Part shown: piece by piece, positions 25,395 to 34,491 of the stretch
Position numbering within the stretch: the first letter of the stretch is position 1
How the letters are laid out: the number at the start of each line of letters is the position of its first letter
NCBI GenBank assembly: GCA_020635355.1
Contig: JACJZW010000006.1
Coordinates: forward strand, 1-64,000
DNA from: Flavobacteriales bacterium
GTDB lineage: Bacteria; Bacteroidota; Bacteroidia; NS11-12g; UBA9320
DNA: 64,000 bases
Direction of reading: 5' to 3'
The notes under the pieces: generated by a model
The model's input: the letters and a program-made list of their open reading frames with translations, nothing else
Told to the model about the DNA's origin: nothing
Databases searched by the model: none
Position numbers and translations under genes: made by a program

Positions 25395-28300
25395 ATGTTT
25401 AGTAAAATCATTCACAGACCAGTACTGGCCATAGTACTGTCTGTTATCATATTGCTTACCGGTTTGCTGGCTCTGAACCGGCTGCCTAAATCGCAATTCC
25501 CTGAAATTGCGCCAACCACCGTGAACATCTTCATCGCCTATCCGGGCGCCAGTGCGGATGTCTTGGTGAAATCTACCCTCATTACGCTCGAAAATGCACT
25601 CAACGGTGTGCAGGGAATGCGCTATATGGCAACTGATGCCACCAGTGCAGGTGAGGCTACTATCCGACTCATTTTTGAACCGGGAACCGATCCCAACACA
25701 GCCGTAGTACGGGTTAAAACCAGGGTGGATCAGGTGATGCCTTTGCTGCCCGATCTGGTTCAACGGGAAGGGGTGATTATTTCACCTATTCAGCCCAGTA
25801 TGTTGATGTACGTGAACCTGTACAGCACCGATGAACACGTAGATGAGAAGTTTCTCTACAACTACGCCGAGGTGAAAATGATTCCTGAAATCAAGCGGAT
25901 CCACGGTATTTCTCAAGCCAATAACCTGGGTAGCCGGCGATTTGCCATGCGGGTCTGGTTAAATCCGGATCGCATGCGGGCCTACAACATCTCGGTGGAT
26001 GAAGTGATGGAAGCACTGCAGGAGCAGAGTATCGTTGGCCGACCTGGCCGACTGGGACAAAGCTCCGGTATCTATGCCCAGTCGCTGGAATATGTGCTTA
26101 CCTATCGCGGTAGATTTAATAAACCCGAAGAGTACAAGAATGTCATTATACGTGCGAATTCTGAAGGGGAGAGCATCCACTTAGGTGACATTGCCGATGT
26201 GGAATTGGGTAGTGAATTCTTCGATATCTATTCCAACCTCGATGGATTTCCATCTGCAGCTATTGTGCTGAAACAAAACTTCGGCAGTAATGCCAGTGAG
26301 GTAATTGATGAAGTGAAGGCTACTCTGAAGGAAATGGAGAAGACCTTTCCTCCGGGCATGAAGTATAAGATCAGCTACGATGTTTCCAAGTTTTTGGATG
26401 CTTCCATTGAACAGGTGATTCACACCCTCCGGGATGCCTTTATCCTGGTGTCACTGGTGGTATTCATCTTCCTGGGCGATTGGCGATCAACCTTGATTCC
26501 GGTCATCGCGGTACCGGTATCGCTGGTGGGAGCCTTCTTCGTGATGCAGTCCTTTGGCTTGTCCATCAACCTGGTAACCCTTTTTGCTCTGGTATTGGCC
26601 ATCGGTATTGTGGTGGACGATGCCATTGTGGTGGTGGAAGCTGTTCACGCCAAAATGGAATTGGAAAATTTATCGCCCTATCAGGCTACTAAAAAAGTAC
26701 TGGGTGAAATCAGTGGTGCCATCATCGCCATCACCCTCGTCATGGTTGCGGTATTTGTCCCCATTGCCTTCATGACGGGTCCGGTAGGCGTATTCTACCG
26801 GCAGTTTTCCATCACCATGGCATCCTCCATCATCATCTCAGCGCTGGTGGCATTGACCTTAACTCCGGTGTTATGTGCCATGATTCTGAAAAATACGCAC
26901 GGACAACATAAACGTAAATCTACCCTGAATCTCCTCATGGATCGATTTAACCATTGGTTTGAGCGGGTAACCGGCAGATACGCCAAATTATTAACACGAA
27001 TAGTAAACCGACGGGTTGTGACGATGGGAGTTCTATTGGCTTTCGGACTAGGTGTGATCGGTGTTAATAATGTTTTACCCGGCGGATTCATTCCGCAGGA
27101 GGATCAGGGTACGATCTACGCCATTATTCAAACACCTCCGGGTGCAACACTGGAGCGAACCAATCAGGTTTCACGCGAGCTTCAAAAGATCTGCGAAGAG
27201 GTGGAAGGCGTGGAATCGGTGTCGTCCCTGGCGGGGTATGAGATCATGACAGAAGGTCGTGGTTCCAATGCCGGTACATGCTTGATCAACCTGAAGGACT
27301 GGTCGGAACGGGAACATTCTGTTACCGAAGTCATGGAGGAGTTGGAAGAGAAGTCCAAGGACCTCGGAGCCATTATTGAGTACTTTGAGCCACCAGCCAT
27401 TCCCGGCTTTGGTTCTTCCGGTGGATTCTCACTTCGGATGTTGGATAAAACCACGGAGACGGATTACAAGAAGTTTGAAGCCATTAACCAGGACTTCATG
27501 GATGCCCTGCGAAAGCGTAAGGAGATCACCGGATTGTTTACCTTCTTCGCGGCCAATTATCCTCAATATGAGCTGGTTATTGATAACGAAGCGGCCATGC
27601 AAAAAGGAGTATCCATTGGTAAGGCCATGGAGAACCTCAACATATTAATTGGTAGTACCTACGAGCAAGGGTTTATTCGCTTTGGTCGATTCTTTAAGGT
27701 GTATGTACAATCGGCACCTGAATTCAGACGAATGCCATCGGACATCCTCAAACTCTTTGTTCGAAATGAAGCAGGCGAAATGGTTCCCTACTCATCGTTT
27801 ATGACCATCAAGAAGATGCAGGGTCCCAATGAGATTACACGTTACAACATGTATAACTCATCAGCGATTCGCGGACTTCCAGCGGAAGGATATACCTCTG
27901 CGCAGGCCATTCAGGCCATTCGGGAAGTGGCCGAAGAATCCCTTCCCATTGGTTACGACATTGCCTGGGAAGGATTGTCGTATGATGAGGCCAATCGAGG
28001 TAATGAAGCGCTGTACATCTTCCTGATTGTGTTGCTCTTCGTGTACCTGGTTTTATCGGCCCAATACGAAAGCTTTATCCTTCCACTAGCCGTAATTCTA
28101 TCCCTTCCCGTAGGGGTGTTTGGCTCATTCTTCATGCTAAAGCTGATGGGCCTTTCCAACGATGTATATGCCCAGATTGGGTTGATTATGCTCATCGGGT
28201 TGTTGGGTAAAAATGCGGTGTTGATCGTAGAATTTGCGGTACAGAAACATCAAATGGGATCTACGGTTTTTGAGGCCGCTATTGAGGGGGCTCGCGTCCG

Positions 28301-28556
28301 ATTCCGACCGATCCTGATGACGTCCTTCGCCTTCGTGGCTGGATTGATTCCGCTCCTGACTGCAACGGGGCCGGGAGCGATCGGAAACCGAACCATTGGG
28401 GCTTCTGCTGCCGGTGGGATGATAATGGGGACCGTCTTTGGGGTGATCATCATTCCGGGTCTGTACTACATTTTTGGTAAGATGATCGAGCACCGACAGA
28501 TCATTAAGGATGAAAACGAAACCCCATTAACCGAGGAGGTAGAGAACCATGAATAA
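25395..28556 (+). CDS. RND multidrug efflux pump (HAE1 family, AcrB-like)
   Basis: 1053 residues, the normal size of AcrB-type proteins. TM1 is followed by the FPEIAPTTVNIFIAYPGAS segment. The first and second halves each carry a large periplasmic loop and six-helix block. The proton-relay motif is on TM4 (ALVLAIGIVVDDAIVVVEA, two adjacent aspartates), and the repeat counterpart GLLGKNAVLIVEFA supplies the lysine on TM10. The substrate is probably drugs, bile-salt-like amphiphiles or dyes, driven by the proton gradient. The stop overlaps the next gene by 8 bases. Confidence 0.95.
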   Translation: MFSKIIHRPVLAIVLSVIILLTGLLALNRLPKSQFPEIAPTTVNIFIAYPGASADVLVKSTLITLENALNGVQGMRYMATDATSAGEATIRLIFEPGTDPNTAVVRVKTRVDQVMPLLPDLVQREGVIISPIQPSMLMYVNLYSTDEHVDEKFLYNYAEVKMIPEIKRIHGISQANNLGSRRFAMRVWLNPDRMRAYNISVDEVMEALQEQSIVGRPGRLGQSSGIYAQSLEYVLTYRGRFNKPEEYKNVIIRANSEGESIHLGDIADVELGSEFFDIYSNLDGFPSAAIVLKQNFGSNASEVIDEVKATLKEMEKTFPPGMKYKISYDVSKFLDASIEQVIHTLRDAFILVSLVVFIFLGDWRSTLIPVIAVPVSLVGAFFVMQSFGLSINLVTLFALVLAIGIVVDDAIVVVEAVHAKMELENLSPYQATKKVLGEISGAIIAITLVMVAVFVPIAFMTGPVGVFYRQFSITMASSIIISALVALTLTPVLCAMILKNTHGQHKRKSTLNLLMDRFNHWFERVTGRYAKLLTRIVNRRVVTMGVLLAFGLGVIGVNNVLPGGFIPQEDQGTIYAIIQTPPGATLERTNQVSRELQKICEEVEGVESVSSLAGYEIMTEGRGSNAGTCLINLKDWSEREHSVTEVMEELEEKSKDLGAIIEYFEPPAIPGFGSSGGFSLRMLDKTTETDYKKFEAINQDFMDALRKRKEITGLFTFFAANYPQYELVIDNEAAMQKGVSIGKAMENLNILIGSTYEQGFIRFGRFFKVYVQSAPEFRRMPSDILKLFVRNEAGEMVPYSSFMTIKKMQGPNEITRYNMYNSSAIRGLPAEGYTSAQAIQAIREVAEESLPIGYDIAWEGLSYDEANRGNEALYIFLIVLLFVYLVLSAQYESFILPLAVILSLPVGVFGSFFMLKLMGLSNDVYAQIGLIMLIGLLGKNAVLIVEFAVQKHQMGSTVFEAAIEGARVRFRPILMTSFAFVAGLIPLLTATGPGAIGNRTIGASAAGGMIMGTVFGVIIIPGLYYIFGKMIEHRQIIKDENETPLTEEVENHE

Positions 28557-29985
28557 TTCAAGAGTGAAATCCATCTGGGTAGTTGTTTTGATGATGATGT
28601 CCCTGGCTTCATGCAAGTTGCCGGCCATCATGGAAAAACAGGCCAACCCGACCTATCCAACTGCCTATACGAACGGATCATCCGACAGCACCAACAGCGG
28701 GCAAATTAGTTGGAAGGTGTTTTTTCAGGATTCCAATTTGGTTTCCCTGATTGATACAGCCTTGAAAAATAATCAGGAGCTGAATATCACGCTTTGGGAA
28801 ATTCAAATGGCGCAGAATGAGGTCATGGCCCGAAAGGGAGAATACCTGCCGTTCTTAAACTATCGAGCCGGTGCCGGGGTGGATAAACCCGCCCGATACA
28901 CCGAGCAAGGCGCATTGGAAGCTACCACAGAAATAGAGCCCGGGAAGGAATTTCCGGACCCGCTTCCCGACTTCATGGGTGGCGTTTATGCCACCTGGGA
29001 AGTCGATATCTGGCACAAGCTTCGCAATGCACGGAAGTCTGCGTACATGGAGTACCTATCCTCCATGGATGGTCGGAACTTCATGATCACCAACTTGATT
29101 GCGGAAATTGCCAATTCATATTATGAATTGTTGGCCCTGGACAATCAGCTTCAGATTCTTCAGCAGAACATTCAAATCCAGAACAATGCCTTGAAGATTG
29201 TGCGGTTGCAAAAGGAGGCTACACGGGTGAATGAATTGGCGGTTCGGCGGTTTGAAGCGCAGGTTTACAAAACCCAGAGCATGCAGTTCGATATTCATCA
29301 GCAAATCATCGAAACCGAAAATCGCATCAACTTCCTGGTTGGAAGGTATCCTCAACCAGTGACGCGACTTCAGAATGCGTTTAACCTGCTCACACCGGAC
29401 GGCATCAGCGTGGGCATTCCTGCCCAAATGCTCACCAACCGGCCGGACATACGGCAGGCGGAGAAACTGATGCAAGCTGCCAAGCTGGATGTATCGGTGG
29501 CGAAGGCCAACTTTTATCCCAGTCTTGACTTGTCGGCCGGTCTCGGCTTGCGCGCATTTAATCCATCCTATCTCACCAGTATGCCGGAGTCAATGTTATA
29601 CTCCCTGGCAGGCGACGTGGCGGGTCCGTTGATTAACCGGAATGCCATTAAGGCCATGTATATGAATGCCAATGCGCATCAGATTCAAAGCGTTTTTGAC
29701 TATGAGAGAACGGTGTTGAATGCCTACATCGAAGTGGTGAATCAGATGGCCAAAATTGGCAACCTGGAAAAGAGTTACGATTTGCGTTCCAAGCAGGTGG
29801 ATGCCTTGAATCAATCTGTTAGTATCTCCAACGATTTATTCAAATCAGCACGTGCTGATTATATGGAAGTGTTGATGACACAACGGGATGCCTTGGAATC
29901 GCGGTTTGAATTAGTTGAAACCCGAAAAGAGCAGATGAACGCCATGGTGAACATCTACCGTGCTCTTGGAGGAGGCTGGCAATAG
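28549..29985 (+). CDS. RND efflux outer-membrane channel (TolC/NodT family), lipoprotein
   Basis: 478 residues. A signal peptide with lipobox LASC gives a lipid-anchored outer-membrane factor, as in OprM. Two homologous alpha-helical/beta-strand halves are visible, with conserved segments LIDTALKNNQELNITLWEIQ, PDFMGGVYATWEVDIWHKLRNA and LLTNRPDIRQAE-like (LTNRPDIRQAEKLMQAAKLDV). The last is the classic signature of this family. It trimerises into the exit duct of the pump. It overlaps the end of the pump gene by 8 bases and is followed by a strong terminator. Confidence 0.94.
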   Translation: MNNSRVKSIWVVVLMMMSLASCKLPAIMEKQANPTYPTAYTNGSSDSTNSGQISWKVFFQDSNLVSLIDTALKNNQELNITLWEIQMAQNEVMARKGEYLPFLNYRAGAGVDKPARYTEQGALEATTEIEPGKEFPDPLPDFMGGVYATWEVDIWHKLRNARKSAYMEYLSSMDGRNFMITNLIAEIANSYYELLALDNQLQILQQNIQIQNNALKIVRLQKEATRVNELAVRRFEAQVYKTQSMQFDIHQQIIETENRINFLVGRYPQPVTRLQNAFNLLTPDGISVGIPAQMLTNRPDIRQAEKLMQAAKLDVSVAKANFYPSLDLSAGLGLRAFNPSYLTSMPESMLYSLAGDVAGPLINRNAIKAMYMNANAHQIQSVFDYERTVLNAYIEVVNQMAKIGNLEKSYDLRSKQVDALNQSVSISNDLFKSARADYMEVLMTQRDALESRFELVETRKEQMNAMVNIYRALGGGWQ

Positions 29986-30023
29986 CCTTAAGATACTCTG
30001 TTCGTTCATAGAGTGGAAATGGA

Positions 30024-30057
30024 AGTCGCCCTGCATGTATGTGGGGCGGCTTTTTTT
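30024..30057 (+). terminator. Rho-independent terminator of the RND operon
   Basis: AGTCGCCC (30024-30031) pairs with GGGCGGCT (30044-30051), with one G-T pair, around a 12-base loop, and runs straight into seven T. It lies 38 bases after the stop of the channel gene. Confidence 0.85.
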
Positions 30058-30073
30058 ATACCTTGCGGGAACA

Positions 30074-30751
30074 ATGAGGAGTACACGAGTTCTCGCTTTA
30101 ATTTCAAGCTTTTTACTGCTTTATACTTTTAGCTGCGTTGACGACGATCCGGTTCAAACCGAACGATTTGAATCCATAAACTATGGTCTTTTAGAGCATC
30201 GGCTGGTGGATCACAGTGAACTCAGCACCATGACATTTCATCGTGTTGGGAATGGAACTGATGACACCATCCATTTAGTGCTTCAACAGCATGAATTCGA
30301 CACTATGATTATTTCCCCGTCACTCATTGAGGGGGCTTGGGATCGCGACAAAATTTATCGGGAGCACGAGCAGTTTGTTTATACCGACACGATCAAAATG
30401 CAGATGTTGAACGTTCATATCTTGCCATCAGAGAGTAGGGCAATTAATGACGGATACCTATTCTACGGACTTCCCATGAGTAATGTAACCTATGCCGGGG
30501 AATTCGGACAGTTCTCCATTGGAGATACTTCATCAAAGAATTACAACATATATGTACCTAATCTAACCGTTGAAGGGAAGGAGTATACTGAATGCTTTCG
30601 GCTCGTTTCTACCAGTTCCGTAGATTTTGGTGGATCGGTTGTGTCATATGGCAGAGCGGAGAATCCCGACTACGCCTATTACAATGCGGAATACGGATTA
30701 ATCAAAATCAATCTTCCAAATGGAGAAGTATGGACCCGGCTAACGCCTTAA
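30074..30751 (+). CDS. Lipoprotein of unknown function
   Basis: 225 residues from the ATG at 30074; the open frame extends upstream through the terminator, which rules out the earlier starts. Signal peptide and lipobox: LLLYTFSCVDDD. The mature protein is beta-rich (HLVLQQHEFDTMIIS, YTDTIKMQMLNVHIL) and ends with INLPNGEVWTRL. The AEYGLIKINLPNGE ending resembles lipoproteins in which a final strand reports a field described as leading to a linear-polymer-type tail, but no family can be assigned. It stands between the RND terminator and convergent T9SS cargo genes. A degenerate -7 box (TACCTTGC) lies 8 bases before the ATG. Confidence 0.7.
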   Translation: MRSTRVLALISSFLLLYTFSCVDDDPVQTERFESINYGLLEHRLVDHSELSTMTFHRVGNGTDDTIHLVLQQHEFDTMIISPSLIEGAWDRDKIYREHEQFVYTDTIKMQMLNVHILPSESRAINDGYLFYGLPMSNVTYAGEFGQFSIGDTSSKNYNIYVPNLTVEGKEYTECFRLVSTSSVDFGGSVVSYGRAENPDYAYYNAEYGLIKINLPNGEVWTRLTP

Positions 30752-30780
30752 ATGACGGGTATAGCTTGAAGGTTAATGGC

Positions 30781-32790
30781 CTATTGTTTAACCAATAATC
30801 TGGTATTCCCCAATAACCGAATCAAATAGGTTCCGGGAGTTAATCCACTCAAATCAACCTCAACAACCTGTGACCCAATGCCTCGAACCGCCTGTTGACG
30901 CATCACCCGACCGTTTAAGTCGGTTACCTCCATGTCGCCAGCAATAAAATCGGACGTCTGAAACGCAATGTTGACATGATCTGCAGCAGGATTAGGATAG
31001 ATGGAAAACTGCTCAACGTGGTTGAGAGCGTCTACTCCGGAGGTTACCAGATTGTCTACCATTACAATAGGCCCCTGGCTAAGATTTTGGAAGGATCCGC
31101 TGAGGGTGGTTTCCTTTCGCTGCGCCCGAACCATGTAGTAAAAGGTACCGGTTCCAACGGCATTATGCGTGTAGCTCGTGCCGGTAATTAGATTCGCATT
31201 GGCAATGTAATACGGGCCATACTTGTTCACGGCAAAGTACACATTGTAACCATCGACGTTTTCGGTTGAAGCCGTCCAGGAAAGGGTCACTTTCATACGA
31301 TTGGCATCCACCGAAGTCTGGATGTCGGTTGGTGGTGCAAACATGTGCATACGCAACGTTGGATCTCCCATTAGGGCAACATGGATGTTATTGCGGAAGA
31401 ACTGCGTAGCGTATTCATCCACATTGTTCTGAACCAATTTCGTGCAATATCCGATGGACTGATTAAGGGCCATGGGGTGCACATGCCACCAGGGTCTTCC
31501 GGCCCAGGCATTGGTAAGCCCACCATTTTCCAGTGCCAGTGGCGCTCGCAGGAAGGCACTGAAATTATCCCAATCACCGAAAAAGCTGCCAAACAAGAAA
31601 TTGAAGGTTGCTGCTCCTTGCTTGGTATTAAAATCCTTTGTGTTGCCGATGCCACCGGCTGATGTGAATGAGCCCGGGCCTGTTCCGTAAGCCCAGATGA
31701 AGGTTGAATCCTGAAGGGTATTCATAAAGTCGGCTTCAATGATGTTCTCTTGTCCAACCATGGCTGCGAAGTTGCGGTATCCGTTTCCGGCAAATGCCTC
31801 GGTAGATGGATTGAAGTTCTCATCAATCAACGCACGGGTATAGGGTTTGTCGATTCGATATCGGTATCGGTGGTTCTTTTCAATGTATTGCTTGAGGAGG
31901 TCCATCGCCGGTTTCTGAATCCAGCCCATGTTGTGCAGATCAACTCGACCTAGTTCATAGGCCACGTCACCCGGTAGTTCAATCTCATCGTATTTGCCAT
32001 CCCCTTTATCGTTCTGATTCCAGGTATATCGGGATCCATAAAATACGGTGTCTTCATCGGTCCATTGCCCATCCGGTATGGCATAATACACATCGGCCGC
32101 CCAGGCACCACAATGATCGCCTACGCCAGCCTTGTGCCCATCCGGAGGCACGGTATAGAAGTTGTCGTTGCAATAGGTCCCGGAATACGGCACGGCTACA
32201 TCACCAAAAATGTAAATCGAGCGCAAATTGGTGTACATAGCGGCAATGGCTTCGATGTGCTTCTTGATTGAATCGTGTTTTACGTCAGGGGTAACGATGT
32301 ACTCTACCACCTGATACCCATCGCCAACCAAATCCAATTTCATCATCTCCACTTCGGTGGCAATGGAGTCAGTTACCCCTTTATCCAGAATCAATAACAA
32401 GGTGCCGCGTTGATGATCCGCTTCCAGATTGATACCGGCATTCAAATACCCATAACCACGAAAGGACCCGGATCCGATTTTATAAATGAAGTATTCGTAG
32501 CTTTTTCCAGCCACCACATTCTCATCCGTGTACTCTAGGTTGCCAGTACCGGCACTAGTCATCGTTTTTATAGGACTTCCCCAACCTTGACTCCCCAAAT
32601 CCTTTCGGTAGATCTGATAGGAAGTAGCCAGATTGTCGTCTTCGAAATGAACCGTGATCGAAGGCGAGGATTCATTCACAGTAGCCCAGGTGAGGACAGA
32701 ATACTGTCGGGATGTTTGAGCCAACATTGAGCTGCACAGGGCAAACTGAAAGACCAGTGCGAGGAGCAGTTTAGAGTAATTCTTCTTCAT
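30781..32790 (-). CDS. T9SS-secreted C25 (gingipain)-like protein, apparently without the catalytic dyad
   Basis: 669 residues. Signal peptide (cut near MLAQ), a short FN3-like N-terminal domain (about 28-110), a caspase-hemoglobinase-type domain (about 125-490), a second FN3 domain (about 495-585) and a type A T9SS sorting domain (IYPNPAADHVNI, then LTPGTYLIRLL). The C25 landmarks are there: RSIYIFGDVAVPYSG, ADVYYA, YELGRVDL and GDPTLRMH. The usual His of a GHG motif appears as YGTGPGS and the usual Cys position as FGSFFGDW, so neither catalytic residue is evident. It is probably a surface-bound, non-proteolytic relative. It lies 8 bases behind the 32799-34148 gene, forming an operon. Confidence 0.72.
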   Translation of the reverse strand: MKKNYSKLLLALVFQFALCSSMLAQTSRQYSVLTWATVNESSPSITVHFEDDNLATSYQIYRKDLGSQGWGSPIKTMTSAGTGNLEYTDENVVAGKSYEYFIYKIGSGSFRGYGYLNAGINLEADHQRGTLLLILDKGVTDSIATEVEMMKLDLVGDGYQVVEYIVTPDVKHDSIKKHIEAIAAMYTNLRSIYIFGDVAVPYSGTYCNDNFYTVPPDGHKAGVGDHCGAWAADVYYAIPDGQWTDEDTVFYGSRYTWNQNDKGDGKYDEIELPGDVAYELGRVDLHNMGWIQKPAMDLLKQYIEKNHRYRYRIDKPYTRALIDENFNPSTEAFAGNGYRNFAAMVGQENIIEADFMNTLQDSTFIWAYGTGPGSFTSAGGIGNTKDFNTKQGAATFNFLFGSFFGDWDNFSAFLRAPLALENGGLTNAWAGRPWWHVHPMALNQSIGYCTKLVQNNVDEYATQFFRNNIHVALMGDPTLRMHMFAPPTDIQTSVDANRMKVTLSWTASTENVDGYNVYFAVNKYGPYYIANANLITGTSYTHNAVGTGTFYYMVRAQRKETTLSGSFQNLSQGPIVMVDNLVTSGVDALNHVEQFSIYPNPAADHVNIAFQTSDFIAGDMEVTDLNGRVMRQQAVRGIGSQVVEVDLSGLTPGTYLIRLLGNTRLLVKQ

Positions 32791-32798
32791 AAAAGGTA

Positions 32799-34148
32799 TC
32801 AGCGCTTTACAATCGGGAATCGATGGATTCCCTGATTTGAATCAAAGATATGTAGATGGTAGGTTCCATCGGGAAGATCAGAAATGTTGATAAGGCCATT
32901 GAACGGGGCGGTTAGCGTGCGAATGAGTTGGCCGCCGGTGGCGTACAACTCAATCCGAACCACATCCTGATGGAGTTCGGGATTCAGGACTAACAATCCG
33001 TTGGTTGGGTTTGGATAAACGATGTAATCCAGCGAAGTTACGTCCTGTAATCCGGTGGAGTTGGTGATGTGCAGGTAATTCTGCTTAACGGCAGAATCTT
33101 TGGCATTGCCAACAGTGGCCAGTAGCTTAACGGAAAAATACCCGGTATCGGTAATCACTATTTTGGGGCTTTCTGCCGTGGCGGAAGTTCCATTCACAAA
33201 CTTGACAGACGATGCCGGAGTAATCACCCAATTGTAACTCAGACCAACCCCATCACTTTGGTTCGTGAGGGTTATAACCTCCCCGGGCATGGCCGTGGTT
33301 TTATCGGCGGTAAAATCCGCGATGATGGTCTGAATTGGGCCAATTTCACGGTAATTGTCGCGGTAGCGCACATCGGTTACCACCAAGTTTCCATTCACTT
33401 CATTTCCTGAAATAGTGAGCAGTGGGATGCGTTCAGAAGTGGCCAACCACTTGTATTCGACTTGCTTGGTTTCTGTTCCAAAGTTTAAACTCAACGTGGT
33501 AACAGCAACCGAATCAAATGATTCAATGGTTGACTTGACGCGAAGGCAACTTACATTGGAGGCATAGGGTGTGGAGATCGTTCCCCATCCATCCACCTCC
33601 GTGTAGCGTGTGCCGGTTCGGAAGAATGTCCCCACCTGAATGGGGCCCGCTTTAATGGGTACGGCAACGTCAAAGGTGGTGGTATCCATATCGGCATACT
33701 GAAGCGGGAACAGGTAGATCTCGTCCGGATCCGTGTGCTTACCGGCTTGCGGTAAGGGGAGGGGGCCAAATTGGAATCCAATTCCCACATCAGAAAAAGA
33801 AGCGTTGGTGCTGCGATAAAAACGAAAAACGTTGGTCATGCTCGCCGGGCCAAACCCGAGTGTGTCGGCAATCTTTTGGCCAATGGCTGTAAAACCGAAA
33901 TTCAGCAAATACGGCGTAAAGGTGCTATTAATGTACTCTTCCACTCCTTGAGAAATGGGGGATAGGTCTGTGAAATCCCATGATTTGTTAGCCCCGCCTT
34001 GACCGGGCGACAACGTAACTCCCGTGGTTTGGGAATAGCGTATGGTATCACCTGAAGCGGGCATGTGCTGCTTGGTGATGGTTATTTGAGCCACTGAAAG
34101 CGAGGACATCAGCGCAACAAAAAGCAACGAGGTAGTGATTCGATTCAT
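32799..34148 (-). CDS. T9SS-secreted protein with PKD-like domain
   Basis: 449 residues. Signal peptide (cut near SVAQ), a large beta-rich N-terminal domain of unknown type (about 22-280), a PKD-like domain (about 285-360; PGEVITLTNQSDG, SYNWVITP) and a type A T9SS C-terminal sorting domain (YIVYPNPTNGLLVLN, ISDLPDGTYHLHIF). It should be exported through the outer membrane and attached to A-LPS. No enzyme motif is seen. It is the first gene of a two-gene operon with the C25-like protein. A 6-base inverted repeat (TTCGTA/TACGAA) lies just upstream. Confidence 0.78.
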   Translation of the reverse strand: MNRITTSLLFVALMSSLSVAQITITKQHMPASGDTIRYSQTTGVTLSPGQGGANKSWDFTDLSPISQGVEEYINSTFTPYLLNFGFTAIGQKIADTLGFGPASMTNVFRFYRSTNASFSDVGIGFQFGPLPLPQAGKHTDPDEIYLFPLQYADMDTTTFDVAVPIKAGPIQVGTFFRTGTRYTEVDGWGTISTPYASNVSCLRVKSTIESFDSVAVTTLSLNFGTETKQVEYKWLATSERIPLLTISGNEVNGNLVVTDVRYRDNYREIGPIQTIIADFTADKTTAMPGEVITLTNQSDGVGLSYNWVITPASSVKFVNGTSATAESPKIVITDTGYFSVKLLATVGNAKDSAVKQNYLHITNSTGLQDVTSLDYIVYPNPTNGLLVLNPELHQDVVRIELYATGGQLIRTLTAPFNGLINISDLPDGTYHLHIFDSNQGIHRFPIVKR

Positions 34149-34158
34149 GAAACGACGT

Positions 34159-34177
34159 TTCGTATTATTGTTACGAA
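34159..34177. promoter_or_regulatory. Inverted repeat TTCGTA-N7-TACGAA
   Basis: Perfect 6-base arms 11 bases upstream of the start codon at 34148, where the core promoter of that gene should lie. It is a candidate operator for a dimeric regulator. The arms are AT-rich and short, so chance cannot be excluded. Confidence 0.3.
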
Positions 34178-34400
34178 TTTAATCGGAAATGACGATCCCG
34201 ATGGAGGTTGCTAACTGGAGGCAGGGATATACCCGGGTGTGGAGGACGGGTGTTGTGAGGAGAAAAATGGTAAGCGAGTTGGCATAATGACCAAACGTCG
34301 AGATTTTTTTCCCAACGATGCTGACGTGTTCGCCGAATTTTGGTAGGGATAAACGCGCCCCTTCCCCGTTGAAAGTTAGCCATTTATACGGGAAGAGTCG

Positions 34401-34426
34401 TCAACGGTTAATGAATTAAACGCTTA
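34401..34426 (+). repeat. 26-base motif, copy 1 (upstream of the M1 aminopeptidase)
   Basis: The segment begins TCAACGGTT and ends TTAAACGCTTA. It matches 53022-53047 at 22 of 26 positions with no gap, while flanks are unrelated. Both copies lie on the + strand upstream of a + strand gene, 90 and 107 bases before the chosen starts. Confidence 0.45.
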
Positions 34427-34491
34427 AGATATAAACGGGAATGAGGAGATTGAATAATCGCATACTTAGTGAACAGAATCAACAGGGTCAG

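Larger units (their letters stand above)
34149..34491. other. Intergenic region between divergent T9SS cargo genes
   Basis: No gene is seen in these ~340 bases; every short reading frame lacks a signal peptide and a plausible start. It holds the TTCGTA/TACGAA inverted repeat near the minus-strand gene and a 26-base motif (34401-34426) shared with the region before the aldehyde dehydrogenase gene. No terminator is expected because both genes point outward. Confidence 0.5.

Noticed and set aside
29960..30073. Earlier in-frame start for the 30074 lipoprotein
   Set aside because: It would place the N-terminus inside the preceding channel gene and across a strong terminator, with about 38 residues before the signal peptide.
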